A DNA stretch of 21,988 nucleotides. Source: Pelargonium nanum. Lineage: Eukaryota; Streptophyta; Magnoliopsida; Geraniales; Geraniaceae. Both the position numbers and the translations under genes were made by a program. The stretch lies in assembly GCA_036897485.1 (NCBI GenBank), contig JAYMTF010001658.1, positions 1-21,988 on the forward strand, written 5' to 3'. The notes beneath the pieces are model-generated. The model made no database searches and was not told the DNA's origin. It saw nothing but the letters and a program-made list of their open reading frames with translations. Shown here piece by piece: positions 1 to 9,784 of this stretch (the stretch's first letter is position 1; each line of letters begins with the position of its first letter).

Positions 1-619
1 AGATGGGTTAAAATAAAAAACACGAAAACTTTAAGAGGTAAAACCATAGGCGAAATAAGGTAGGGGCTAAAACAATAAAAGTGAGCAATCCAGGGGAAGC
101 AAAAATAAATAACCCAATGTATTATTCTCACGCCCGAGGTGAAATCTAGGGGCTCCCCCGGGTTTTGTTTAACGACGTATTGTTTTCCGAGTGTAATGTC
201 CATTCTCAAGTCCAGTCACGAGCGCAAGCCCCCAACGACCCATACGAATAATCTACAAAGTGTGAAAACTCGTTCGATCAAGAATTCAAGTTCAAGAAGA
301 AAATTTTGTAAACACGTCCATCTTATAATTTAGTTGACCCTGGTCAAACTGGTAAAACAATTTGTATTTTCATTCTGATATGAAAATATTCATACCAAAC
401 ACTAATATGAGTTTTCTAGTTGGAATAAAAATTTATTCCAATATTTTACTAAACATTATGCATGGAATGACCATTCAAACCGAAATAACATCCTAACTAT
501 GCTCATTTCAGTTCGTCATGTTACAATAAACTAAACACAACCTAACATCATGTTTAACGACGAAAATAATTGTTGTAAAAATTTTCGGGTATCTTTAACG
601 ATAGATATTAAAGTGATTA
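1..619. other. Gene-free 5' flank
   Basis: No gene is recognised here. The DNA is AT-rich, and the one ATG-led frame of moderate length (139-333, + strand) matches no family known to me and has no splice context. The stretch around 360-480 contains motifs such as ACCAAACAC and repeated GGAAT blocks that resemble decayed MITE ends, but no pair of borders could be fixed. Confidence 0.5.
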
Positions 620-886
620 AAATGGTTTGTTTGGAAACCAACCTTTCATTTAAAATACTCAATTTGAACCAAATGAACTGTTTGAATGCTCAAAAAATCT
701 AAATTTAAGACAAATTCAATAACAATGAAAACATGCTAGCAACATGAGATTTCAAATAACAAATTCTATTTTATCGTTTTAAGTTAAATAATTGTCGAAC
801 ATCATGTTTGCATTAAAATATAACATTTTCGATCCGAATTTGAAATGATGAATTTCAAATTAAATACGCGTACCAAACAGAAGCCG
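620..886. repeat. Possible decayed MITE with GTTTGG-type ends
   Basis: The left edge reads GGTTTGTTTGG followed by a stretch containing CATTTAAAAT. The right edge, read in reverse complement, begins CTGTTTGGTACGCG followed by ATTTAATTTGAAATTC. Ends of the GTTTGGTACGCG kind are common on short plant DNA transposons. The two ends share only their core and no clear target duplication was found, so both borders and the superfamily are uncertain. It lies just upstream of the KH-gene promoter. Confidence 0.3.
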
Positions 887-923
887 AAGTGAATTACAGT
901 TCATAAACTATAGCATATGGACT

Positions 924-970
924 ATTGGTGTGTGAGTGGGCATAGGCTCACAGTCCCACACACATAAATA
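924..970 (+). promoter_or_regulatory. Candidate core promoter of the KH-protein gene
   Basis: An inverted CCAAT box (ATTGG, 924-928) lies about 40 bp before an ATAAATA element (964-970). The ATG at 1050 is 80 bp beyond that, which would give a leader of roughly 50 nt. No ATG lies between about 995 and 1050, so such a leader would have no upstream ORF. This is inferred from motif and spacing only. Confidence 0.3.
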
Positions 971-1049
971 CAACAAACTTTGATTGCCCAAAATTTCCAC
1001 CGACGCCGAGATTTGGTGCTGAACGCGTTTGGTCGGGATCGCCGGAGAA

Positions 1050-4000
1050 ATGGCGTCGTCCGGCGTCGGAAGATACATGGCCTACTCTCCCTCTCCGTCC
1101 ACCGCCCCTCTCTCCCCCCACCTCTCCAGCCTCCGCTCCTCCGTCCTCGTCGCCGAGCAAGAGAAGTAAGCCCTCTTTAAACCCTCCTCTATCTCCTCAA
1201 TTCTCCATGATCACTTCTCTTCTCAGCTCTCCTCCTCCATGTACTAAGATCTCGGATGATAGATTCTCCTCCTCCTGTTTGTTTTATGTGATTCAGGCGA
1301 TCTAATCCTGTTTACTCAAGTGCTGAGTGCGTGACGTGATTGTTTTTATACGAAGATCTGATTGTCTTGCTCAGATCAATTTTGTTCTTGTTCTATAACC
1401 TTTTTGATTCATGGATGGTAGTTTGTTTGCAGACTTATTTAAGTTTGATCTTTTTTTTTTCTGAAGAAGATGATCGTGTTGGTGAAATTGAAATATCTTT
1501 GTTGTACATCTGAAACTTAGAACTGTGCTTGTATTATTTTTTATCTGGACATGTGTTGGTCAATGAGAATGGTGGATTTGGAGCTTACTATTAGTTTGTG
1601 ATTTTCAATTTTTTGGTTGTTACTTCTTGACGCCATGTGTGATTGGATCACTTAGGTTTTGTGTGGTTCAAGATCCAAACATCTTTACAGATCATACTGA
1701 ACTTGTAGGTTCCATGCTTTTTGTGGCTGCACAGTTAATTGTGGGATGTCAAGACATTAATATGTTGACTTGGTACACTTATTTTTGTTTGCAGGTATCT
1801 CTCTGAGTTACTGGCAGAGCGCCACAAGCTAAGTCCGTTTGTGCCAATACTCCCAAATTGCTACCGGTTGTTGAATCAGGGTGAGTTTTGGAGCTGAATT
1901 GTTGTGTATGCTTGTAAAATCATTATGTGCATGAGGTTCAACAAGAAGATCACTTGCCAGTATTTGCAGTTTTAGTTGTAAGAGGAACCAATCAACAAAC
2001 GAAAGATTAAAAGTTGAGGGTTAACTGCTGACTTTCCAAATATATAACTACAAATGGTAAATAGGGACCGATTAATCTGCACCATACTGGTGGTAATACT
2101 TTAACCGATACCATTCGATTGGGTGGAACTTGTATCAATGAACTGCACAAATTTTTTTCTAGTGCTCACTGCTGTTGGGACTTACTTTCAAAAGACACCC
2201 CTCAATGCCGTGGAACTTTGATCAATGAACTGCAGAAAAGGATGCATGAGCCATGAAGTTTAGTTCATTGTTATGGTTTACCTGACTGAATAACCTTCCA
2301 ACAGACCAAAATGAGTAAAAGTCAATTATATTAGTCTTTTTTTTTTTTAATTTTTTTATAACTTTCTAGGTCTTGATACTAATTATCTCTACATTTTATC
2401 TTCTAGAATTTCGTATTCACTTCTTATGACAAGAATAATGAGTATAATGAGTTGGTATAGGCTGGTGTTTCCATCCATAGGATATAGATTGAAGGTCATG
2501 TGTCAGTTTTGTGTGAATGTGCTGAATCAGAGGGACTCATTGAATTATCATCGGTTACTTCATTTCTTGCATTGAAATTTGACACCCACCTTGCCGTACA
2601 CATACAATGACCAAATTGCTTAGCAAATAATTATGTTGGCTAACATTGATTATTTTTACTAGGTACAACAAACATTCATGAACTTTTCTGTTGTAATGAC
2701 CATGTTTTAGAGTTTGAATTTTACTTTTGCAAAAATAAACGGAATAGATATATAATGTATTGATGTTATTATCAATGAACAACCTTGGGTTCTCATTGGT
2801 AGTTGTCTGGAATTGAAAGTCTTAGATTTGCTGCTTTTCAATCAAGGATACAAGAAAATGCCCAGTAGTTTGGCAAATTTCCATTGATATAGCCAATTAT
2901 TATGATAAAGTTTGGCAGTTTATTTATATGGTTAAATTGAAGTGGGACTTAAAATATTGTTGTGGATTAGCATGTGATCTTGGTGTATATTACAATAAGA
3001 TGAGCATTTTGTTTGCATGCCTGTGATTTTTTAGAAGGATTTGAGTTGTATTTAACTGGTTCGCTTACATACCGGTAAATGGTAAGGATTGGAAGTATCA
3101 CAAAAGATGGTTTGACGTAATAATAAAATTTATGTGATACATGGAAATTTATTATTGTGGAGATTGGTCCCTTTCTTTGCTTTATGAAAATTACTCTATT
3201 GCTAGGGGGCTTATGGCTGTAGTTTGTCAATGGTGGGTTTGATAACATCGTTCTACTTTAAAGCATGTTTTCTTACTTGAACTGAGATGCTGGTAGAAAC
3301 TGTTAGGTTTACTGATTGTTTTGTTGGATATTAGTGTCTACCACCTGGCTGTGATCTAATAACTTTTGGGGTCTGTTGAATCTTAGAGTTACGAGGATGA
3401 GTTATGCACAAGGATTTATTTTTTCCATCAGATGGAGAACAAAGCTTACTTAGCAACGTTTTCCAATATCTTTTTTGATCATATGACTAGATGTAGTATC
3501 TGATTGTAGAATATTATGGTGTTGCTATTTTTCCTGAGAGAAAAGATCCATTTTCCTGTTTTTTAGTATTTAGCTGTTTCATATTTAATGGCATTTGAAT
3601 ATCTTGTTCTTTGGGTTTGGAATTGGTTGCTTATCTTTATTCAGCTTTGGCCTTACCAGTAGGGACCGTATCTTTTATGCATCCCATTAATTTCTTAATT
3701 TTTGTTTTAAATAGTTTGAGGCCATGATAGAGGTATAATATGGAATCTTAGTAAATATGTAAGTTGTTGGAGGTAGTTAGTTGTTTCTTGGAAAATTGAG
3801 ATTGAAGGACATTTATGACATCTCTGTATCCACTCACTTGGATGAAGGTTCTTTTAAGTTCTAGAATATGCCACCTTGTTACCAATACCAGATATTCTTA
3901 CTTATACATGCTAACTGTTTGCAATTTATCAATCAAATTTAACCCGTTAGGGTGTGCTGTAGCATTTAATATCTTTATCTGCACATCTAACTATAAACTT

Positions 4001-6397
4001 CTAACTACCTTTCCTTTCACTCACATAACAGGGTACAGTCTCCTGAAAGGTTGTATTTATTTTATTGGCATACCATTGATTTTAACTAGCGGAGTTAACA
4101 ATCCCTGATATCTGTTCATTTTGTCACCACTGCTAACCTCTTAACAAATGCTGACTGGTACATCTTGTTCTTGAAAATTGACATTTTTGGAGCAGAAATA
4201 TTGCGTGTAACCACACTGTTGGAGAATGCATCAATTTTAGGTCAAAGTGGGCTTGAACATGCTAGCCCCCTGGCTTCTGGAGGATTATTTTCAAATGGAG
4301 GAGCTGATGTGAATGGATGGGCATCACCGTTTCACTCAGAAGTACGGGTGCTAACTATTAACAAAACCTCTTTTTTCCAGCTAATTTTACTGTTGATTTG
4401 AAATATTCCTGACAGTCTAGTACATATCGTGCTAACTTATAACTTTTGTTTGAGTGCTTGTAATATCAAATGCCAATTTTGTTGTGACAGGCAGGCTGAG
4501 GCTAATATCAACAAGCCAAGAAAAATATATTTTAGGTTTTTAGAATTCTATTATTCTGTTGTCAAGGCAAACTGTATAAATACACATAACCTAGTGATGG
4601 TGTGAAACAATTAGGAAAAAATCCCTAACTGCACAGTATCAATCAGGGGGTTTGTCTAATATGTAGACTGCTGAGACAATGACTCCTATTCTGTAGTGGC
4701 AATCTTCACTGACCATGTACTGTCATATATATAGTTTCTAATCCAAGAGCAACTTTGTGGTAACATTTAACTGATCCACAGACTGAAAATGCTCATTTTT
4801 AGTTTTGCTGCTGAAACTGCCAGTCAGATGCCAATCACTTATGTCGAAACCATACTACGTATGAGCTTTCTAGTCTTTGCTAGTTGCACTGAACAATTTC
4901 ATTCCACATTTTAGTTTATAGGATCTCATTTTATTTATATTTCTTCTATGAATAAGTTGTGCATCAACCCATGTTTTGCTTTGCAATTTTGTGCATGTGA
5001 CATGGTTATTAATATATATTTGTATTGCATTTCGATGCTTTATCCATCATTTCTCACATTTTACTATAAGAATCTGAGAAAAACTTGAGGTTCGAAGTTC
5101 CACGTTATGTCGTACTGCCATATACAGTGGGATAGGTTTGTTTATTTGTTATTTAGCTAACAACTTTTGGGATTGTATGCAGTTGTCCAGTTTATTACAG
5201 CCCTCATCAGCGCAAAACTGGCTGAGTTCTCAAGGTAGCTCGTCCGGTCTTATTGTTAAGAGAACGATGAGGGTGGATATCCCCGTTGACAAATTTCCTA
5301 ATGTATGATTACAGCTTTCCTCTTGTGATTTCTGTCACTTTTCCTTTGCAGTGTCTAACCTTTATTTTATCATGCAGTATAACTTTGTCGGGCGCCTCCT
5401 AGGTCCCAGGGGCAACTCTCTTAAACGAGTAGAAGCTAGTACAGAGTGTCGAGTTTTGATCAGAGGGCGTGGGAGCATCAAGGATCCAGCTAGGGTAATG
5501 ATGAGATCATCTTTTATTCATGGATTATTTTGCATAAATTCATGTTGCTGGATTTGAAAAAAGGTCCTTATAACCATTCCTACACTAAGTTCTAACATGC
5601 ACAAAGTTGTTATAGCGTAGATATCAGATACGGATTTATGGTTTTGTTAAAATATATAAATTTATGACTTATTTACCTTGTGACAAGGAAAATCATACGC
5701 AGAACTGTGGAATTGAACAATAGCTTGGCATCTAAATAGTGAAGATAGGATAGCTTGGCTCTAGTTTGGAATTAATTTCACTTTCTTTTGGTGAAGTATA
5801 TATTTTTTGATACAATGTTATGTCTGCTATAGGTCGTGGCAAGATATGCAACTGTTTATTTTTGCTACATGTATTCCTAAATCGGCATAAATTGTTTATG
5901 TTGCTGAGTAAATTGGACAATCATTGTTTCCTTGTTTCCTCTCTTATTAAAATTCTTAACTTACTCTTAGTTAATACTATTATTTGTTTTAAAGGAAGAA
6001 ATGATGAGAGGGAAACCGGGGTATGAGCATCTGAATGAACCTCTCCATATTCTAGTTGAGGCAGAACTACCAATTGAAATAGTTGATACTTGCCTAATGC
6101 AAGCTCGTGAAATACTTGAAGATTTGCTGAAGCCAGTGGTAAGTAACATTCAGCCAACTCTTGAAAATATACACATACTCGGCCAACAACATTAGCTTCA
6201 TTCTCCGAAACATCTGTGTAACATAGTTTTCTTGCTCTTTTGTTCAGGAAGAATCTCATGACTTATACAAGAAACAACAGCTTCGAGAGCTAGCTATGCT
6301 CAATGGAACACTAAGAGAGGAAGGTTCACCCATGTCTGGTTCTTTGTCGCCCTTCAACAACAGTCTTGGTATGAAGCGGGCCAAGACAAGGGGGTAA
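1050..6397 (+). CDS. STAR/Quaking-type KH-domain RNA-binding protein (At4g26480/At5g56140-like)
   Basis: Coding exons: 1050-1165, 1795-1880, 4196-4341, 5183-5302, 5378-5494, 5995-6138, 6248-6397. All introns are GT-AG and the frame is kept throughout, giving 879 nt, 292 residues plus TAA. The start [17 protein letters not shown] has G at -3 and +4. A QUA1-like dimerisation segment (about 38-72, [15 protein letters not shown]) is followed by a Gly/Ser linker and an extended maxi-KH domain (about 148-240) whose GXXG RNA-binding loop is GPRG at 165-168. A QUA2-like tail ([20 protein letters not shown]) and the C-terminus MKRAKTRG follow. Family knowledge: STAR proteins bind single-stranded RNA, usually as dimers, and act in splicing and mRNA fate, mostly in the nucleus. 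Length is close to the Arabidopsis relatives (about 310). Intron 2 is unusually long (2.3 kb) and intron 4 very short (75 nt). The donor after exon 3 (GTACGG) is weak, so that junction is least certain. The RNA target is unknown. Confidence 0.93.
1881..4195 (+). other. Long intron 2 of the KH-protein gene
   Basis: This 2,315-bp intron separates the exon ending in the codons for LLNQ from the one starting EILRVTTLL. The phase-1 junction rebuilds the Glu codon exactly. I see no second gene inside it on either strand. The ATG-led frames at 2555-2782 and 2967-3248 (both - strand) and 3815-4108 (+ strand) encode low-complexity peptides with no recognised motif. The only structure seen is a local direct repeat near 2125-2236. 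Confidence 0.7.
2125..2236. repeat. Local direct repeat in intron 2
   Basis: Two copies of a roughly 24-bp unit, GGAACTT(g/t)..ATCAATGAACTGCA followed by A-rich sequence, lie at about 2125-2148 and 2212-2236. They start 87 bp apart and differ at a few positions. This may be a small tandem duplication or two ends of a decayed insertion. Confidence 0.5.
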
Positions 6398-6853
6398 TGA
6401 AATTTTCTCTTTGAGTCGGGTTTTTGGAGCTTGTGCATTAGTTTTTGCCACGCCACAGATGTTGCTTTGGAGGGGAGGCCTAGACGCGGGTATGGTATGG
6501 TGTAGTAAGGATTTGAAGGTATTTATTGCTTTTGTATGTTGGGTTTAGGCATTTTGGTCTCCAAGTGTGTCCTTGTAGTATTATTATTATTATAAGATTG
6601 TGATGACAGTTTTGATAGTGATTGAGAAAGTTAAGTTATGGTTTGTTTGTATACACTTAGATTTGGGTTGGAGTTGGAGTTGAGTGTTTTGTACTATTAA
6701 GTATTGTGTATAGATCATACTTAGGTTTGTTAAGAGTCAATTCTTTATTGTCTCATACAAATTGTAATTGTCTTTTGCTTTGCTGTTCATAAACTAAAAT
6801 ACATTATTGGAATTGAAATAGACAATATTTAGACTAAATCTAAGGCTTGTCAA
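6398..6853. other. Shared 3' region of two convergent genes
   Basis: The stop codon of the KH gene (6395-6397, + strand) faces the stop codon of the calcium-sensor gene (6854-6856, - strand) across 456 bp. Both 3' UTRs and both polyadenylation regions must lie here. A TTATTATTATTATAAG tract at about 6580-6596 and T/A-rich sequence around 6700-6800 are plausible near-upstream elements for the + strand transcript. No other gene is seen. Overlap of the two transcripts is possible but not shown. Confidence 0.6.
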
Positions 6854-7795
6854 TTAATCATCTTCTTCTTCCTCGTTGTCGTCGATTCCAACCCATCGAA
6901 TGAATGCAAATAGGTATTCCTTGAAGTTCACCATTCCATTTTTATCCCAATCCATCTCCTCTGCAATAGTTGAACAAAACATCGTCAAGACAACGCTATC
7001 TATCTACAATAGGTTAGCATAACGGGAAGTTAAATAACTGACCAAATCTTTTCATGGCTATTCGGGCAGAAGAGCGTTCCCCGGATATAGTCTCGTTTAT
7101 GGCTTGCACCATCTCGCTCTTGCTCACGTACCCGTCCTTGTTCTTGTCCAAGAACACAAAAGCATCTACTAGTATCTCCAATGTCACCTCCAAATCCGGC
7201 ATCCCCTTCCCCATCTACCAACATTGTCATGGAACACAAATGTACTAACATTTACACTGAATGAAATACACAAATGTAGCAAGAATGACATGAATTGGAT
7301 ACAGAATTTGGAGTAGTTGGATCCTTCTTGAGAAGATGAACAAGGCAGAGAAGCACAACAAATTCATTGAAATTCATTCCCCGATCCTCGTTAACATCGC
7401 ACGCCTCGAACAGTTGATTGATCTCCAATTCCTCCTCTGTGAAACAAATATCCAGATTCTTGAAACATTTTCTGAGCTCCTGGTGATCTATAACCCCATT
7501 CTTGTCCTCGTCTGTCACAAAAACAAATAAACATCTGGATCGAATATCAAATAACAAAAACAAAGACAACATAGGAAAAATGGTGTAGAAATGTACCGAA
7601 TTGGTCGAAAACAGATTTGCATTTTCTAAAGCTGTCGTCGATTTTAGGGAACTTCAAGACAACGCTGTCGAAAGATTTCATGGAACTTCCCGAAGCTGCT
7701 CTTCGCTTCATTGCTTCGACGATTTTGAGCTCAAGCTTTGTCTCTGGCACCGAAACCTTTGTAGATGACTCAGGCTTTGCCATTAAAGCTCCCAT
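6854..7795 (-). CDS. CML21: Four-EF-hand calcium sensor, calmodulin-like (CML21-like)
   Basis: Exons on the - strand: 7795-7597, 7511-7303, 7214-7043, 6960-6854. They total 687 nt, 228 residues plus TAA, close to Arabidopsis CML21 (about 230). The start is the first in-frame ATG (7793-7795, A at -3, G at +4); the open frame upstream has no ATG. Calcium loops, 12 residues each: EF1 67-78 (D-x-D-x-N-G...E, codon split by intron 1), EF2 105-116 (D-x-N-x-D-R...E, with Arg in place of the usual Gly at loop position 6), EF3 159-170 (D-x-N-x-D-G...E) and EF4 197-208 (D-x-D-x-N-G...E). EF1, EF3 and EF4 look able to bind calcium; EF2 is atypical. The N-terminus MGALMAK, with Gly2, Ala6 and Lys7, resembles an N-myristoylation signal, suggesting membrane association (inference). 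The tail is acidic (NEEEEDD). The donor of exon 2 (GTATCC) is the weakest junction. Family role: calcium signal relay; targets unknown. Confidence 0.92.
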
Positions 7796-7946
7796 AGTTG
7801 ATCTGCAATTAAACAATCTGTTGCGTAGCGATTGAAAGAGATGAAGATTGGTGAGAAGCAAAAATGGTTTTTTTTAGTCTGTGTTTTGTTCACACACATA
7901 CATATTTGAATAATTGGGTATTAGGCACTAACTAATCTATTCTTCG

Positions 7947-7952
7947 TTGACT
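7947..7952 (+). promoter_or_regulatory. W-box-like site upstream of the CML21-like gene
   Basis: TTGACT matches the WRKY-factor W-box core (TTGACY). It lies about 150 bp upstream of the calcium-sensor start codon, which reads away on the opposite strand. A six-base match occurs often by chance, so this is only a candidate. No convincing TATA box was found for this gene. Confidence 0.2.
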
Positions 7953-7995
7953 TTTAGAAATAGATACATACAAAGTACACACTGGATATTAAATG

Positions 7996-8069
7996 CACTA
8001 CTTTATATTCAAATCTTAGTGCTTGACCATCTTCTTCGCACTTCACTACTTTATATTCAAATCTTAGTG
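7996..8069. repeat. Perfect 26-bp direct repeat
   Basis: An identical 26-base unit occurs at 7996-8021 and 8044-8069, starting CACTACTTTATATTC and ending CTTAGTG, with a period of 48 bp. The match continues imperfectly for a few bases after each copy (CTTG and TTTG). It looks like a recent local duplication in the region 5' of the CML21-like gene. Confidence 0.85.
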
Positions 8070-8345
8070 TTTGTATGGGGAGGCAAGAAAGGAAATAAAG
8101 AGAACATTCGGTGGAATACAAATTTGAATTATTGTTTTATTCATTTAGTTGACTTGAATTTAATTGAGTTGAGGACATTAAATTCAAAACATATTTTGTA
8201 CAAGGATTTTAAGATTTTCATCTCAACTCCAACAAAGTGGAAACAAACCAGAACCACTGCCTTAAGGATCACCCCAAAGTCACACAACTGTAGTCAAATT
8301 CCACCCACACCAATGACAAATGGAAGCATAAAATTAAGTTGATTA

Positions 8346-8680
8346 CTTCCTCCCTCCCAAGATAGTGCACATGTGACTCAAACCTGAGACTCAATGGTGT
8401 TTAAGTGGTGCGCAAATCACTTAGCTTACGAGTTAGTAAATTAGCTATACATGTCAATCGTATCCTTATAACAAATTAATTAGTAATCCATTTGTTCCGA
8501 AAGTGTGTTTTTTTAAGTAAGTTAGTTATGCATGAATTGTCAATAATATAATTATAACAAGTTAGATAGTATCACTCAACACATAAATGAAGATATAAGA
8601 GTAAATATACCACACTAACTAATTTTTCATTAATTTTTGTCAAAATTGAAATAAGGGCACTCATATTGAAACGGATGGAG
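8346..8680. mobile_element. Stowaway-like (Tc1/mariner) MITE
   Basis: The left end reads CTTCCTCCCTCCCAAGATAG and the right end, in reverse complement, reads CTCCATCCGTTTCAATATGAG. Both match the CTCCCTCCGT..-type termini of plant Stowaway elements. TA dinucleotides flank both ends (8344-8345 and 8681-8682), the expected target duplication. The element is 335 bp with no coding capacity, so it would depend on a transposase elsewhere. The terminal repeats are diverged, implying an old insertion. A tRNA-like SINE head lies inside the left end. Confidence 0.7.
8374..8430 (-). repeat. tRNA-like SINE head inside the MITE
   Basis: Read on the - strand, TAAGCTAAGTG (8428-8418) resembles a Pol III A box. 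GGTTTGAGTCA (8384-8374) resembles a B box (GGTTCRANNC) at normal spacing of roughly 35 bp. A second head with the same CAGGTT(T/C)(G/A)AG core occurs at 9721-9764. No A-rich or T-rich SINE tail or flanking duplication was resolved. This is probably a fragment. Confidence 0.35.
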
Positions 8681-8699
8681 TATTTCTTAACACCTTATC

Positions 8700-8795
8700 A
8701 TAATGATACAAGAGTAAATATATGACACTAACAAATTTCTTTTTAATTTTTCACAAAATAAAAACAAAACATTTATTTCAAGACGGGTGGTGAAT
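8700..8795. repeat. Decayed second copy of the MITE right half
   Basis: The segment beginning GATACAAGAGTAAATATA.GACACTAAC and ending TTTCAAGACGGGTGGTGA parallels 8591-8682 of the neighbouring element, which reads AGATATAAGAGTAAATATAC and ends in GAAACGGATGGAGTA. It is more diverged and lacks a matching left end. It may be an adjacent older insertion or a partial duplication of the first. Confidence 0.5.
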
Positions 8796-9720
8796 ATTAT
8801 AAACTCAAACCTACGTAAAGTCTTCCTTGAGGGACTTGACCTAAGGACGCGAAGCAATTTGGAATGCCAAATTGAATACTCATGCACCAGACTGAGCTTT
8901 CGATAGATGTGACTTTGAGGGGATGCGGCTTAAGACGAGAAGCTCACCGAAAAATGTATAAATAGAACCACATTGAAGCTCAAACACCCAAAAAAAAAAT
9001 CCTACACCCAACTAATAATTGATTGAATAAACCTCAAAACTGAAATCAAATCTGAATTCCTATATTATAGAAAGAGAAGCATCGAAGTACCACTACATAT
9101 TCTCTAATTAATTTAAAGATTTACTTTTAGTTTAGAAGATCAAGAATTGAGTTTATCTACATTGAAGTCTAATGACACTCAAGTCCAAAATGGGATGAAT
9201 TCATCAAGAGTGAGTTTGTGGTTGGGCTTGGTGAAGTAAAATATGGAATTGGGATGTGAAACAAAATGAGAAGGACAAAAACAAAATGATCCAAGCATTC
9301 CATTGGCATCATTATCAAAAAAGGACAAGAGGAGTGGTGCTCAAAGGTGTGTGTACAAACTGTGTATCCACCATATTTATTATTAATGAATGAATTGAAG
9401 AGAGAGAGAGAGAGAGAGAAGGCAGAAGGTAAGTTTGATGAGATGTCCCTATTGACCCACACTACATTTTGGCTCTGCATTACCATATATTTTATCTTCT
9501 ACTGGTTTTTGACACCATTACCATTGTCATGTTTCTTGGTGTGGGCTTCACAAATTCTACCTGGTCCCCAGTATCCAACTTCACACTTCTCTCATCACAA
9601 TTCATTTTTTCATGTTTTTGTTCATCAAACTGATTGATTGTATAATTCTCAAGTGGTGTAACTTGGATTCAATTTACATTTTTAGTACTTGTCATTTTCT
9701 ATCAGCAAGCGTAACAATCT
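8796..9720. other. Gene-free stretch with an orphan TATA box
   Basis: No coding gene is recognised. A good TATA motif, TATAAATAG, lies at 8957-8965 on the + strand, but no open frame, splice structure or RNA gene is recognised behind it. Around 9169-9637 there are open frames on both strands, but they encode low-complexity peptides and are interrupted by an AG microsatellite. Confidence 0.45.
9399..9418 (+). repeat. (AG)10 microsatellite
   Basis: Ten uninterrupted AG units follow GAATTGA. On the other strand this is a (CT)n tract. It is likely length-variable between individuals. Confidence 0.95.
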
Positions 9721-9764
9721 AGTCTTGAACCTGAAACCTCAAGAGAAACAAGCGTCTTAAGCCA
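9721..9764 (-). repeat. tRNA-like SINE head
   Basis: On the - strand, TGGCTTAAGACG (9764-9753) fits a Pol III A box. GGTTCAAGACT (9731-9721) fits the B-box consensus GGTTCRANNC, about 32 bp later. This layout is typical of the 5' head of tRNA-derived SINEs. It does not fold as a complete tRNA with an acceptor stem, so it is not called a tRNA gene. Body and tail are not delimited. Confidence 0.4.
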
Positions 9765-9784
9765 CTTGTCCCGATAATTATATT

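Noticed and set aside
948..1180. Overlapping frames on both strands over the first KH exon
   Set aside because: They are low-complexity readings (Gly/Arg-rich or Arg/Pro-rich) of the first exon and leader in wrong frames. The ATG at 1050 gives the family N-terminus and splices in frame.
5352..5377. Upstream acceptor for KH exon 5 at TTTGCAG (ending 5351)
   Set aside because: It would leave an intron of only 49 nt and add 26 nt, shifting the frame. The CATGCAG acceptor ending at 5377 restores [12 protein letters not shown] in frame.
5921..6259. 112-codon open frame on the - strand
   Set aside because: It lies antisense to exon 6 of the KH-protein gene, whose translation matches the STAR family exactly. 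The frame is a shadow of that coding sequence.
7796..7861. N-terminal extension of the calcium sensor upstream of 7795
   Set aside because: The frame stays open but begins with TTG, not ATG, and includes intergenic leader sequence. The first ATG gives the family-like MGxL start.
9169..9637. Open frames of about 100 codons on both strands
   Set aside because: They overlap each other, carry an AG/CT microsatellite and show no domain, splice site or family resemblance.
9721..9764. tRNA gene
   Set aside because: A and B boxes are present but no acceptor stem, anticodon arm or CCA-proximal pairing can be formed, so a SINE head fits better.
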